In this document: positions 24,354 through 30,815 of the stretch, in pieces
Position numbering within the stretch: position 1 is the first letter of the stretch
How the letters are laid out: each line of letters starts with the position of its first letter
Assembly (NCBI RefSeq): GCF_016650035.1
Contig: NZ_JAENWM010000032.1
Location: forward strand, 1-39,714
DNA from: Clostridium sp.
GTDB lineage: Bacteria; Bacillota; Clostridia; Clostridiales; Clostridiaceae
Direction of reading: 5' to 3'
Length of the DNA: 39,714 bases
The notes under the pieces: model-generated
Told to the model about the DNA's origin: nothing
Seen by the model: the letters and a program-made list of their open reading frames with translations, nothing else
Database searches by the model: none
Program-made: the position numbers and the translations under genes

Positions 24354-24803
24354 ATGAAAAACACTAAAATTGCTTCAATATTAGTTAGTGTCAGTATGAC
24401 CATTATAGTATTTTCTGGTTGTAGTGGTCGTACAAAAATACCAAATGTTGTTACGAAACAAGAAATGAATAATACTATAAAACCTAACTCAACAGCAATG
24501 ACAGAACTTTATTCTAAGACTCTTGAAGAGTTAGTTACTGCAAAGACAATAACACAGACCCAGTCTAGAAAAGTGCTTGCATCAATAACAAACAATATGA
24601 CACCTGATACAGTAACAGTACCTAATTCAGTAACAGTACCTAATGCAGTAACGACACCTAACACAGTAACGACACCGAATACAACACCTATTATTAATGG
24701 GATAAGCTCATTAGTAAAAAGTAAAGTAATTACCCAAGCACAAGCTAATACAATAAACCTCAAAATTCAAGAAGCTATGAAAAAGATTCAAAGTAATAAG
24801 TAA
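24354..24803 (+). CDS. Lipoprotein with a Pro/Thr/Val hexapeptide-repeat linker
   Basis: A 149-residue lipoprotein. The signal peptide ends in a lipobox-like VFSGC (Cys near residue 23), so it is anchored outside the membrane. Two similar helical segments containing ITQxQ (TITQTQSRKVL and VITQAQANTINLK) flank a linker of five 6-residue units (PDTVTV, PNSVTV, PNAVTT, PNTVTT, PNTTPI) from 18-nt DNA repeats at 24603-24692. The linker length probably varies by repeat slippage. The function is unknown; the ITQAQ segments occur in other clostridial secreted proteins as I recall. A terminator follows. Confidence 0.8.
   Translation: MKNTKIASILVSVSMTIIVFSGCSGRTKIPNVVTKQEMNNTIKPNSTAMTELYSKTLEELVTAKTITQTQSRKVLASITNNMTPDTVTVPNSVTVPNAVTTPNTVTTPNTTPIINGISSLVKSKVITQAQANTINLKIQEAMKKIQSNK
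24603..24692 (+). repeat. Five 18-nt coding tandem repeats in the lipoprotein gene
   Basis: The units begin CCT/CCG plus AAT/GAT and read ACAGTAACAGTA or close variants. They preserve reading frame, so copy-number changes alter linker length without breaking the gene. Confidence 0.85.
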
Positions 24804-24836
24804 GTATTTATAATTTTATAAAAATAAGTATATGAG

Positions 24837-24863
24837 ACTAGAGCGGAATGCTCTAGTTTTTTG
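24837..24863 (+). terminator. Terminator after the lipoprotein gene
   Basis: An 8-bp stem (ACTAGAGC / GCTCTAGT) with a 5-nt loop is followed by TTTTTG. Confidence 0.85.
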
Positions 24864-24931
24864 ATTGTACATTAATATGAGTTCCATTTTTATAAACACA
24901 AGCTGTGTTGCTTAGAGAATATAGATTATTG

Positions 24932-25008
24932 TTGACAATTATAATTGTCAATGGTACACTTTAAATGACAATTAAGTTTGTCAATATGAAATATAAACTT
25001 GTCAAAAG
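24932..25008 (+). promoter_or_regulatory. Promoter with repeated TTGTCA operators for the XRE gene
   Basis: A perfect 20-bp palindrome TTGACAATTATAATTGTCAA (24932-24951) contains a consensus -35 (TTGACA), 17 nt from the -10-like TACACT. A second palindrome TGACAA-TTAAGT-TTGTCA lies at 24966-24983, and a single half site (CTTGTCAA) just before the ribosome site. The arrangement fits autorepression by the XRE protein. Confidence 0.72.
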
Positions 25009-25017
25009 GAGGATTAT

Positions 25018-25233
25018 ATGCCATTAAAGAACACCCTGAAAGTACAAAGGGCTATGTTAGGGATAAACCAAGCTAAATTAGGTCAAATGGCTGGGGTATC
25101 AAGGCAAACTATCAGCCTAATTGAAAGAGGTGATTACAATCCCTCAATAACCTTAGTGCTTAAGTTAGCACGATTATTTGATGTCACAGTTGAAGAGATT
25201 TTTTGCTATGAGGAGGATGGAAATAATGAATAA
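25018..25233 (+). CDS. XRE family transcriptional regulator (small, Cro/C1 type)
   Basis: A 71-residue protein, almost entirely one helix-turn-helix domain: LGINQAKLGQMAGVSRQTIS as the DNA-binding core, then LIERGDYNPSITLVLKLARL and VTVEEIFCYEED. This is the YozG-like type often paired with a membrane protein. The ATG follows AAAGGAGG. Its stop overlaps the start of the next gene (ATGAATAA), showing coupled translation. The palindromes upstream are its probable operator. Confidence 0.93.
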   Translation: MPLKNTLKVQRAMLGINQAKLGQMAGVSRQTISLIERGDYNPSITLVLKLARLFDVTVEEIFCYEEDGNNE

Positions 25234-25957
25234 GAAAACCATATTTAAAATGATACTTTTATTGGTGATTAGTAGCATAGTTGGAGCACTTTTTACACTT
25301 GGGTTATTGAAATTAAATGAATCAGAATTCATGAGTATTGGAGGTCAAGTTGGGAATTTTTTTATAAATAATACTGTAGAATTACATTTAGGATTAATTA
25401 TATTCCTCTACTTCCCAGCAGTATATTTATATTTTAGAGGAAAGAAATGTTATAGCCAAATAAGTAATATATCAGATGAAGAAATTGATGAATTTGAAAA
25501 AGTCGGTTCTAAGTCTTTTGATTTAGCCATGTTAATAACCAATGTATTCTTAATACTTAATTTTATGTTGTTTGGAATGACTTTCAATAAGACTAGCAGT
25601 AACTCCAATATAATGATATTTCTATTTATGTTTAGTACCATAGCAGTTTCAGTTTTGAATATAATTACTATAAAGTATATACAAAAAAATGATAATAGAT
25701 TAAAAGGTGATCCAACTTCATTTAGATTTGATAAGGAATTTTTAGAAAGTTGTGATGAAGCTCAGGTGTCAAGAATTTATAAGTCTGGGTATCGTGCATT
25801 TCAATTCTCAAAAAACGTATCATTAGGGTTTGTAATATTTACTATATTACTCAACTTTACCTCTAATACTGGCGCATTCCCAGTATTCTTGAGCTGTATG
25901 ATTATGTTAATACAAGTAACATCGTATAATTATTATGCTATGAAAAACGAAAAATAA
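25226..25957 (+). CDS. Six-segment membrane protein paired with the XRE regulator (DUF3169-like)
   Basis: A 243-residue protein from ATG 25226 behind AGGAGG. It has about six hydrophobic segments (near residues 5-28, 50-70, 95-117, 127-150, 195-212 and 217-237) and a charged central loop (SNISDEEIDEFEKVGSKSFD). The pairing with a small XRE protein and the length fit the DUF3169 family, from memory only. Its start overlaps the regulator's stop. A role in sensing or transport is possible; the molecular function is unknown. Confidence 0.72.
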   Translation: MNKKTIFKMILLLVISSIVGALFTLGLLKLNESEFMSIGGQVGNFFINNTVELHLGLIIFLYFPAVYLYFRGKKCYSQISNISDEEIDEFEKVGSKSFDLAMLITNVFLILNFMLFGMTFNKTSSNSNIMIFLFMFSTIAVSVLNIITIKYIQKNDNRLKGDPTSFRFDKEFLESCDEAQVSRIYKSGYRAFQFSKNVSLGFVIFTILLNFTSNTGAFPVFLSCMIMLIQVTSYNYYAMKNEK

Positions 25958-26013
25958 TCAATGATTAAGTGAAGGTACAATCATAAGACAAATACGAGTG
26001 GGGGAGGGTTTAG

Positions 26014-26322
26014 GTGAGTTCAACGTGGATTGCGATATATATGCCATTCTTTATACTATTATTTCTTGTTTTACCACAACAACGTGAAATAAAAAAATCA
26101 ACAATTCTAAAAATAAAGAAAAGGAAGGGGTTAATAATTATGACGAACGAGGTAATTAAAAAGTACATAGGAAAAACATGCAAGATATCTACAGGGTCAT
26201 TTGGTAGAGAAGTAATTGGGGAAATAATTGATGTAAATGAAAATTGGATTGAGGTTGAGACTAAAAAAGGTAAGGAGCTTATAAATGCTGATTTTATACA
26301 AAGTATTAAAATAAAGCAATAA
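26014..26322 (+). CDS. Small protein with N-terminal membrane segment and DUF6897-like domain
   Basis: The 102-residue frame starts at GTG 26014. Residues 4-20 are one hydrophobic segment ending in LPQQREIKK, then a basic stretch. The C-terminal 60 residues (KYIGKTCKISTGSFG; VNENWIEVETKKGKELIN; IQSIKI) are a small beta-rich domain of the DUF6897 type. An internal ATG at 26140 has a good ribosome site (AAGGAAGGGG) and would make the soluble domain alone, so two products are possible. The layout loosely resembles YajC but the sequences differ. Function unknown. Confidence 0.7.
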   Translation: MSSTWIAIYMPFFILLFLVLPQQREIKKSTILKIKKRKGLIIMTNEVIKKYIGKTCKISTGSFGREVIGEIIDVNENWIEVETKKGKELINADFIQSIKIKQ

Positions 26323-26382
26323 GTACATTACCAATAATACATTTATTTGCAAGTCCCCCCGAGCCAAGAATGTAACTTCTAG

Positions 26383-27201
26383 TTATAACAGTTTTCTAAT
26401 AGGTATTTGTATTTCAGATACATATTCATTTTCAGAATCTGAAAAGTCATAATCTACTATATTTTTTTCGATAGAGTCTCCCAATATTTCGTATCCATTT
26501 TCTTCAATCCATTCAATAAGAACAGTATAGTGATTTTCGATATTTTTATAGGGTCCTAAAAAAACAACACAAGCAAACTCATTTTCTGGAATCGTTATCA
26601 AATCCAACTCTATTATATTTTCAGTTGACAAGATTTCGATGAAATATTTAAATTTATTAAAATTTCCACTTGTCATGTTTTCTCTTGAAAGAGAAGTGTA
26701 TACTTGACCTTCAATAAGCCAGGAACTGAGCTTTAAATACTTTTCGTTTTTTTTAACGGATTCTTTAAGTTCGTACTCGTCTTTACTATCTTTAATGTCT
26801 AGAATCACCCCAATTCTTTGCGGCAAGCGCTTTATCTTTACAATATTCAGCTCATGTTTTATATTTCCGAGTAGCTCAAGTTTTGTATTTATTTTGTTTT
26901 TTAAATTGACTAATTTATTTATTTTTACATCAATTTCCTCTTCCTTATTTTTTAGTAAGGTCATTAAGTTATTTGTATTTTTATTATTCATATATTTTTT
27001 AATATCTTGTAATGAAATATCGAGATTTTTAAAAAATAGGATTCTGCTTAGTTTGAAAAAATCCCGAACACTATAGAATCTGTATTTATTTACAACATCA
27101 CAATTAGGTTTTAAAAGATCGATTTTGTCATAATGCCTTAAGGTATCTGTACTTATATTAAAAAGCTTGGCTAATTCTCCAATTAAAAAAGTATCCTTCA
27201 T
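26383..27201 (-). CDS. MerR family transcriptional regulator with effector-binding C-terminus
   Basis: A 272-residue protein. The N-terminal MerR helix-turn-helix reads IGELAKLFNISTDTLRHYDK and LLKPNCDVVNKYRFYS. A coiled coil spans about residues 78-112. The C-terminal 150 residues form a probable GyrI-like effector domain (ASP-type, with GPYKNIENHYTVLIEWIEEN). No metal-binding cysteine pattern, so a small-molecule multidrug type (BmrR/BltR) is more likely than a metal sensor. Its target is not evident; the RidA fusion is divergent from it, with 200 nt between. Confidence 0.88.
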   Translation of the reverse strand: MKDTFLIGELAKLFNISTDTLRHYDKIDLLKPNCDVVNKYRFYSVRDFFKLSRILFFKNLDISLQDIKKYMNNKNTNNLMTLLKNKEEEIDVKINKLVNLKNKINTKLELLGNIKHELNIVKIKRLPQRIGVILDIKDSKDEYELKESVKKNEKYLKLSSWLIEGQVYTSLSRENMTSGNFNKFKYFIEILSTENIIELDLITIPENEFACVVFLGPYKNIENHYTVLIEWIEENGYEILGDSIEKNIVDYDFSDSENEYVSEIQIPIRKLL

Positions 27202-27404
27202 AATTATGTCACTTCCATTCTATAAATATTAAACTACTTATCACTATTATTATAAACCATAAAGTAATATTAAAGCTATTTAAAAAAATGTTGTGCAAAA
27301 AGAATAATAATACCTATTGACATTAGAGCTAGTCCAAGGTTTATGATTTGCTTAGATGAATTTTAATGATTCTATCAATAATATTACAAAAGGGGAATAC
27401 TATC

Positions 27405-28676
27405 ATGAGCGGATATAACGCAGTATTAGCAAGAAATACGGAAAATGCTCCAAAAGGTATCGGTCCATATTCACAAACGGTAGCTTACTCTCATTACAAT
27501 AATCTTTCAGCTCAATTACCTATCGATCCGAAATCTGGTGAATTGGTAACTGGTGGTGTAAAAGAGCAGGCTGACCAGTGTTTTAAAAATATCAAGGCAA
27601 TTGTAAATAGCATCGGCCATGTTATGAGCGATGTTGTTAGAATCACTGTATTTGTTAAGAATATCAAAGATATTGATGCTGTAGACGAAGTTTATAAAAA
27701 ATTCTTCACAAGCTATGTTCCTACACGGACTATAGTCGCAGTTGCAGCTTTGCCTATGAATGCTTTGGTGCAAATTGATGCACTTGTTACAAACGGCGAA
27801 GGTACAATTCCAAACGCACCACAATCAGGCGACCTCATAAAGCTTACAAATAACACTGCTAATGCGCCAACAAGTGCTCTATCTACGCAAGCTGTAGCTT
27901 TTTCTCATTACAATAATATTTCAGCACAATTACCTATCGATGCAAAATCTGGTAGACTTATAGTGGGCGGTGTAAAAGAGCAAGCTGGACAGTGCTTAAA
28001 GAATATTAAGGCAATTTTAGAAAGTATCGATGTTCCTTTTGACGATATTGTTAAAATTAACATATTCCTTAAAAACTTCTCGGATATTGAAGCCGTAAAT
28101 GAAGTTTATACAACATTTTTCCCAGACTCAGCTATCGCAAGAGCCGTAGCTTATGTACCTGCACGGACAACAGTTGCAGTTTCAGCTTTACCTATGGATG
28201 CTTTGGTACAAATTGAAGCAGTGGTGTCACACGGAGATGGTACACCACCACAACTTGTTGAAGACAGACATGGACTAATTATAGAAGCAAACAATACGGA
28301 AAATGCACCCAAAAGTTCACTATCTACACAAACTGTAGCTTTTTCTCATTACAATCATATTTCAGCTCAATTACCTTTAGATCCAAAAACTGCTGATATG
28401 GTAGCGGGTGGTGTAAAAGAGCAGGCTGGACAGTGCTTAAAAAATATCAAGGCAATTATAGAAAGTGTCGATCACGTTATGGATGATGTGGTTAAAGTGA
28501 ATATCTTCCTTAAAAATATTGTAGATATTGATGCTGTAGACGGAGTTTACACAACATTCTTCCCAGGCGGTGTTCCTGCACGAACAATGGTTGGAGTATC
28601 AGTTTTACCTAACGATGCTTTAGTGCAAATCGATGCAGTTGTAGCAAATGCTGAAGGAACACCTCCACAAGCATAA
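27405..28676 (+). CDS. Triple RidA (YjgF/YER057c) domain fusion protein
   Basis: A 423-residue protein from ATG 27405 (better spaced from AAAAGGGG than ATG 27366) with three consecutive RidA domains, about 1-140, 150-295 and 300-423. RidA proteins normally have about 125 residues and form trimers with active sites between subunits, deaminating reactive enamines and imines. Each unit keeps HYNNxSAQLP-like, GGVKEQAxQC and xPxRTxVxVxxLP motifs with the substrate Arg. Only domain 1 has the classic GPYSQ; domains 2 and 3 read ALSTQ and SLSTQ. The usual late Glu is Asp in domains 1 and 3, and Glu in domain 2. A single-chain pseudo-trimer is the likely result. Confidence 0.93.
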   Translation: MSGYNAVLARNTENAPKGIGPYSQTVAYSHYNNLSAQLPIDPKSGELVTGGVKEQADQCFKNIKAIVNSIGHVMSDVVRITVFVKNIKDIDAVDEVYKKFFTSYVPTRTIVAVAALPMNALVQIDALVTNGEGTIPNAPQSGDLIKLTNNTANAPTSALSTQAVAFSHYNNISAQLPIDAKSGRLIVGGVKEQAGQCLKNIKAILESIDVPFDDIVKINIFLKNFSDIEAVNEVYTTFFPDSAIARAVAYVPARTTVAVSALPMDALVQIEAVVSHGDGTPPQLVEDRHGLIIEANNTENAPKSSLSTQTVAFSHYNHISAQLPLDPKTADMVAGGVKEQAGQCLKNIKAIIESVDHVMDDVVKVNIFLKNIVDIDAVDGVYTTFFPGGVPARTMVGVSVLPNDALVQIDAVVANAEGTPPQA

Positions 28677-28764
28677 TAGGCATTTGTTTGAAAATACAGG
28701 AACTATCAAAGTTACTTGTTAATGATGAAGGTGAATGCGAAATTGTATATCATAATCATAAAAA

Positions 28765-28807
28765 GGGGCTGTCTCAAATAAAAATTGAGGCAGCCCCCCG
28801 TTTTTTA
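28765..28807 (+). terminator. Terminator downstream of the RidA fusion gene
   Basis: A 13-bp stem (GGGGCTGTCTCAA / TTGAGGCAGCCCC, one G-T pair) with a 7-nt loop is followed by six T. The rest of the 28677-29009 gap holds no gene that I can see; it includes the 14-nt repeat AGCGTAGCGAATAT at 28810. Confidence 0.9.
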
Positions 28808-29009
28808 ACAGCGTAGCGAATATGATTATTTTGTAATATTTGTAAAAAAGCAATATACCTTGCGATAAAGTCTTTTATTTTCTTGTAAGTGGTTTCTACA
28901 ATAAATATCTTTTTTATAATATGCTTATGTGATATTATTTATAATGTTAGGTAATATAATCTATCTGTAAAAACTCATAATTTTAATATATTGAAAGGAT
29001 GTGATCTTT

Positions 29010-29315
29010 ATGCAATTTTTAGTTACTGCTTATGATGGAATTGACGAAGAATCTATTGAAAGAAGGCTTACCGCTAGAGATGAGCACTTAGCGCTTGTGG
29101 AGTCTATGTTTAACAGTGGAACACACTTGTATGCAGCTGCTATAACGGACGATAATGATAAGATGATAGGTTCAGTTCTTATAGTTGACTTTCCTTCTAG
29201 ATGCGAGCTCGATGAATGGCTTAAAGTAGAACCATATGTACTGGGAAAGGTTTGGGATAAGATTGAGATTAAACCTTGCAAGGTAGGCCCTATATTTTTA
29301 GCGTTACATAAATAG
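29010..29315 (+). CDS. YciI family protein
   Basis: A 101-residue protein from ATG 29010, preceded by AAGGATGTGAT. The alpha/beta ferredoxin-like YciI fold is recognisable: FLVTAYDGID, LTARDEHLALVESMFNSGT, GSVLIVDFPSRCELDEWLK. YciI-like proteins bind small ligands and some are dehydrochlorinase- or muconolactone-isomerase-like; the catalytic Asp/His pair is not certain here. It is a single gene with its own terminator. Role unknown. Confidence 0.85.
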   Translation: MQFLVTAYDGIDEESIERRLTARDEHLALVESMFNSGTHLYAAAITDDNDKMIGSVLIVDFPSRCELDEWLKVEPYVLGKVWDKIEIKPCKVGPIFLALHK

Positions 29316-29331
29316 AGCGCAGTCTCAAAAA

Positions 29332-29370
29332 AGCTCTAGACTTTTTGATTTTAAGTCTAGAGCTTTTTAT
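29332..29370 (+). terminator. Terminator after the YciI gene
   Basis: A 12-bp perfect stem (AGCTCTAGACTT / AAGTCTAGAGCT) with a 9-nt T-rich loop is followed by TTTTTATTTTT. Confidence 0.9.
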
Positions 29371-29463
29371 TTTTAATTAAAAAATGAAAATCCATAACTG
29401 GAACTTGCATGTATTTTGACTTTTCGCTCAATCTGTTGGGGAGTTTTATGAGCGTAGCGAATA

Positions 29464-29508
29464 TACTATTAAAGGAATTTAAAAGTTAATATAGAATTAT
29501 AGTTTATG
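29464..29508 (+). repeat. Dispersed intergenic element, copy C
   Basis: The core AGTTAATATAGAATTATAGT points to the selenocysteine glutaredoxin gene 120 nt downstream. About 33 of 45 positions match copy A, and GATTAAATAAA downstream is shared with copy B. Confidence 0.65.
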
Positions 29509-29628
29509 ACTGATTAAATAAAGTTTGAAATTGTTAAGTAAATATTATCTAATAATATTTATTTTCAAAATTAAATTTTGTTAATTAGGGTATAATATAC
29601 AAGAAAATAATATTTAGGAGGCGGTAAA

Positions 29629-29862
29629 ATGAAAAAAGTCATTATTTATTCAACAACTACATGACCATGGTGTACAAAGGTAAAGGATTACCTAAATTCT
29701 AAAAATGTACCCTATGAGGATTATAATGTTGGTAAAGACCATGAAAAAGCAATGGAAATGGTTAACAAGTCAGGACAACAAGGTGTTCCAGTTCTTGATA
29801 TTGAGGGACATATTGTAGTGGGCTTTGATCAAAAAAATATTGATAATTTACTAGGATTGTAA
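29629..29862 (+). CDS. Selenocysteine-containing glutaredoxin (UGA read as Sec)
   Basis: From ATG 29629 (behind TAGGAGGCGG) the frame has a single in-frame TGA at 29662-29664 and ends at TAA 29862, giving 77 residues. It reads KKVIIYSTTT-U-PWCTKVKDYL; U-P-W-C is the glutaredoxin CPxC active site with Cys replaced by Sec at residue 12. GVPVLDIEGH gives the cis-proline (residue 54) of the thioredoxin fold, and the end reads GFDQKNIDNLLG. Clostridial selenocysteine glutaredoxins are known. They reduce disulfides or support selenoenzymes. The UGA truncates the frame, so standard gene callers would miss it. A terminator follows. Confidence 0.92.
29662..29693 (+). promoter_or_regulatory. Bacterial SECIS element of the glutaredoxin
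   Basis: TGA is followed by a perfect 6-bp stem (AGGTAA 29678-29683 / TTACCT 29688-29693) with loop AGGA. The loop begins 19 nt after the UGA and has G at its second position. Distance and loop match the component B element at 5685. Confidence 0.72.
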
Positions 29863-29867
29863 TAATG

Positions 29868-29903
29868 AAAAAGATAATAGGGCTTGCCTTATTATCTTTT
29901 TTA
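29868..29903 (+). terminator. Terminator after the glutaredoxin gene
   Basis: AAAAGATAATA pairs with TATTATCTTTT around a GC-containing loop, followed by a T-run. Confidence 0.85.
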
Positions 29904-30004
29904 AAGTAAGGGGTTCTTTATTGGTGAAGCAACAATATATTTAAGTGATGATAATTTAGGATAAAATATAAATTAAATATAGGTTAAGAAGTGGGGTGCA
30001 CAAA

Positions 30005-30598
30005 ATGAAAATTATAGATTCAGAAATTGAATATATTAGTGGGAACGTAAATGGGCTAGTTAATGTAGCTAATATGGACAGTAGCTTTATTTTTGATTTA
30101 AAGTATGCAACAAAAGATAATTTTACTAAAACAGAAGTATATCCATTGAAAGTATGTGTTCTCCAGAGAGAAACAGCATTGAAATTAATAAGTGCGAACA
30201 ATGAATTTAAAAAACTGGGATATAGAATAAAAATATGGGATGCCTATAGACCAATGTATGTACAAAAAATTTTTTGGGATATTGTTAAGGATGAAAAATT
30301 TGTAGCAAACCCTAAGAATGGTTCAAGACATAATAAGGGTACTGCAGTTGATATAACTCTTGTTGATGATTTAGGAATAGAACTTAAAATGCCTTCAAAA
30401 TTTGATGACTTTTCTGACAAGGCTTGCAGAAATAATGAAAGTATGGATGAAGAAGAGAGAAAGAATATTAATTTGCTAACAGAAGTTATGAAGCGACATG
30501 GCTTTATAACAATAGATAGCGAATGGTGGCATTTTGATGATATTAATCACTATAAATATGAAATTACTGACATAAATCTTGAACATTTTCTTACATAA
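30005..30598 (+). CDS. D-alanyl-D-alanine dipeptidase, VanX/DdpX family
   Basis: A 197-residue zinc metallopeptidase from ATG 30005, about 6 nt from GGGGTG. Catalytic features are intact: SRHNKGTAVDITL gives zinc ligands His109 and Asp116, and EWWHFD gives catalytic Glu173 and zinc ligand His176, with spacings matching VanX (H116, D123, E181, H184). The stabilising Arg is in WDAYRPMYVQ. No signal peptide, so it is cytoplasmic. In vancomycin resistance VanX removes D-Ala-D-Ala, but no VanA/VanH genes are here. The adjacent dipeptide importer and LD-carboxypeptidase resemble the E. coli ddpXABCDF arrangement, suggesting use of imported D-Ala-D-Ala as nutrient. Confidence 0.92.
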   Translation: MKIIDSEIEYISGNVNGLVNVANMDSSFIFDLKYATKDNFTKTEVYPLKVCVLQRETALKLISANNEFKKLGYRIKIWDAYRPMYVQKIFWDIVKDEKFVANPKNGSRHNKGTAVDITLVDDLGIELKMPSKFDDFSDKACRNNESMDEEERKNINLLTEVMKRHGFITIDSEWWHFDDINHYKYEITDINLEHFLT

Positions 30599-30815
30599 TA
30601 ATCGTATAAAACGACTTTATTTTTTATGATTAATCAGCTTTTTAATAATCACACTATTGCAAAATATGAATATTTTTTAAGCATATATTGCAATTGAGCT
30701 GAATTAGTGTATAATTACTATAAATATAGTTCTTAAGATGTTAATTGAGTATTGCATTAATAGCAGGATAGATTCATAAACTAATTGTACTATATAAAAT
30801 AAGGGGGGCAATAAA

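Larger units (their letters stand above)
29316..29628. other. Gap before the glutaredoxin gene: terminator, repeats and promoter region
   Basis: It contains the terminator at 29332-29370, the repeat AGCGTAGCGAATAT (29451-29464) and copy C of the dispersed element. A probable -10 box (TATAAT, 29591) lies 38 nt before the glutaredoxin start. No other gene seen. Confidence 0.6.

Noticed and set aside
27280-27360. Small minus-strand membrane frame ending near 27290 (LGLALMSIGIIILFAQ)
   Set aside because: A stop lies just upstream and no start codon precedes the hydrophobic part except an internal ATG without a ribosome site.
30005-30598. Vancomycin resistance operon
   Set aside because: Only a VanX-type gene is present, with no ligase or dehydrogenase (VanA/VanH) or VanRS; the peptide importer context explains it better.
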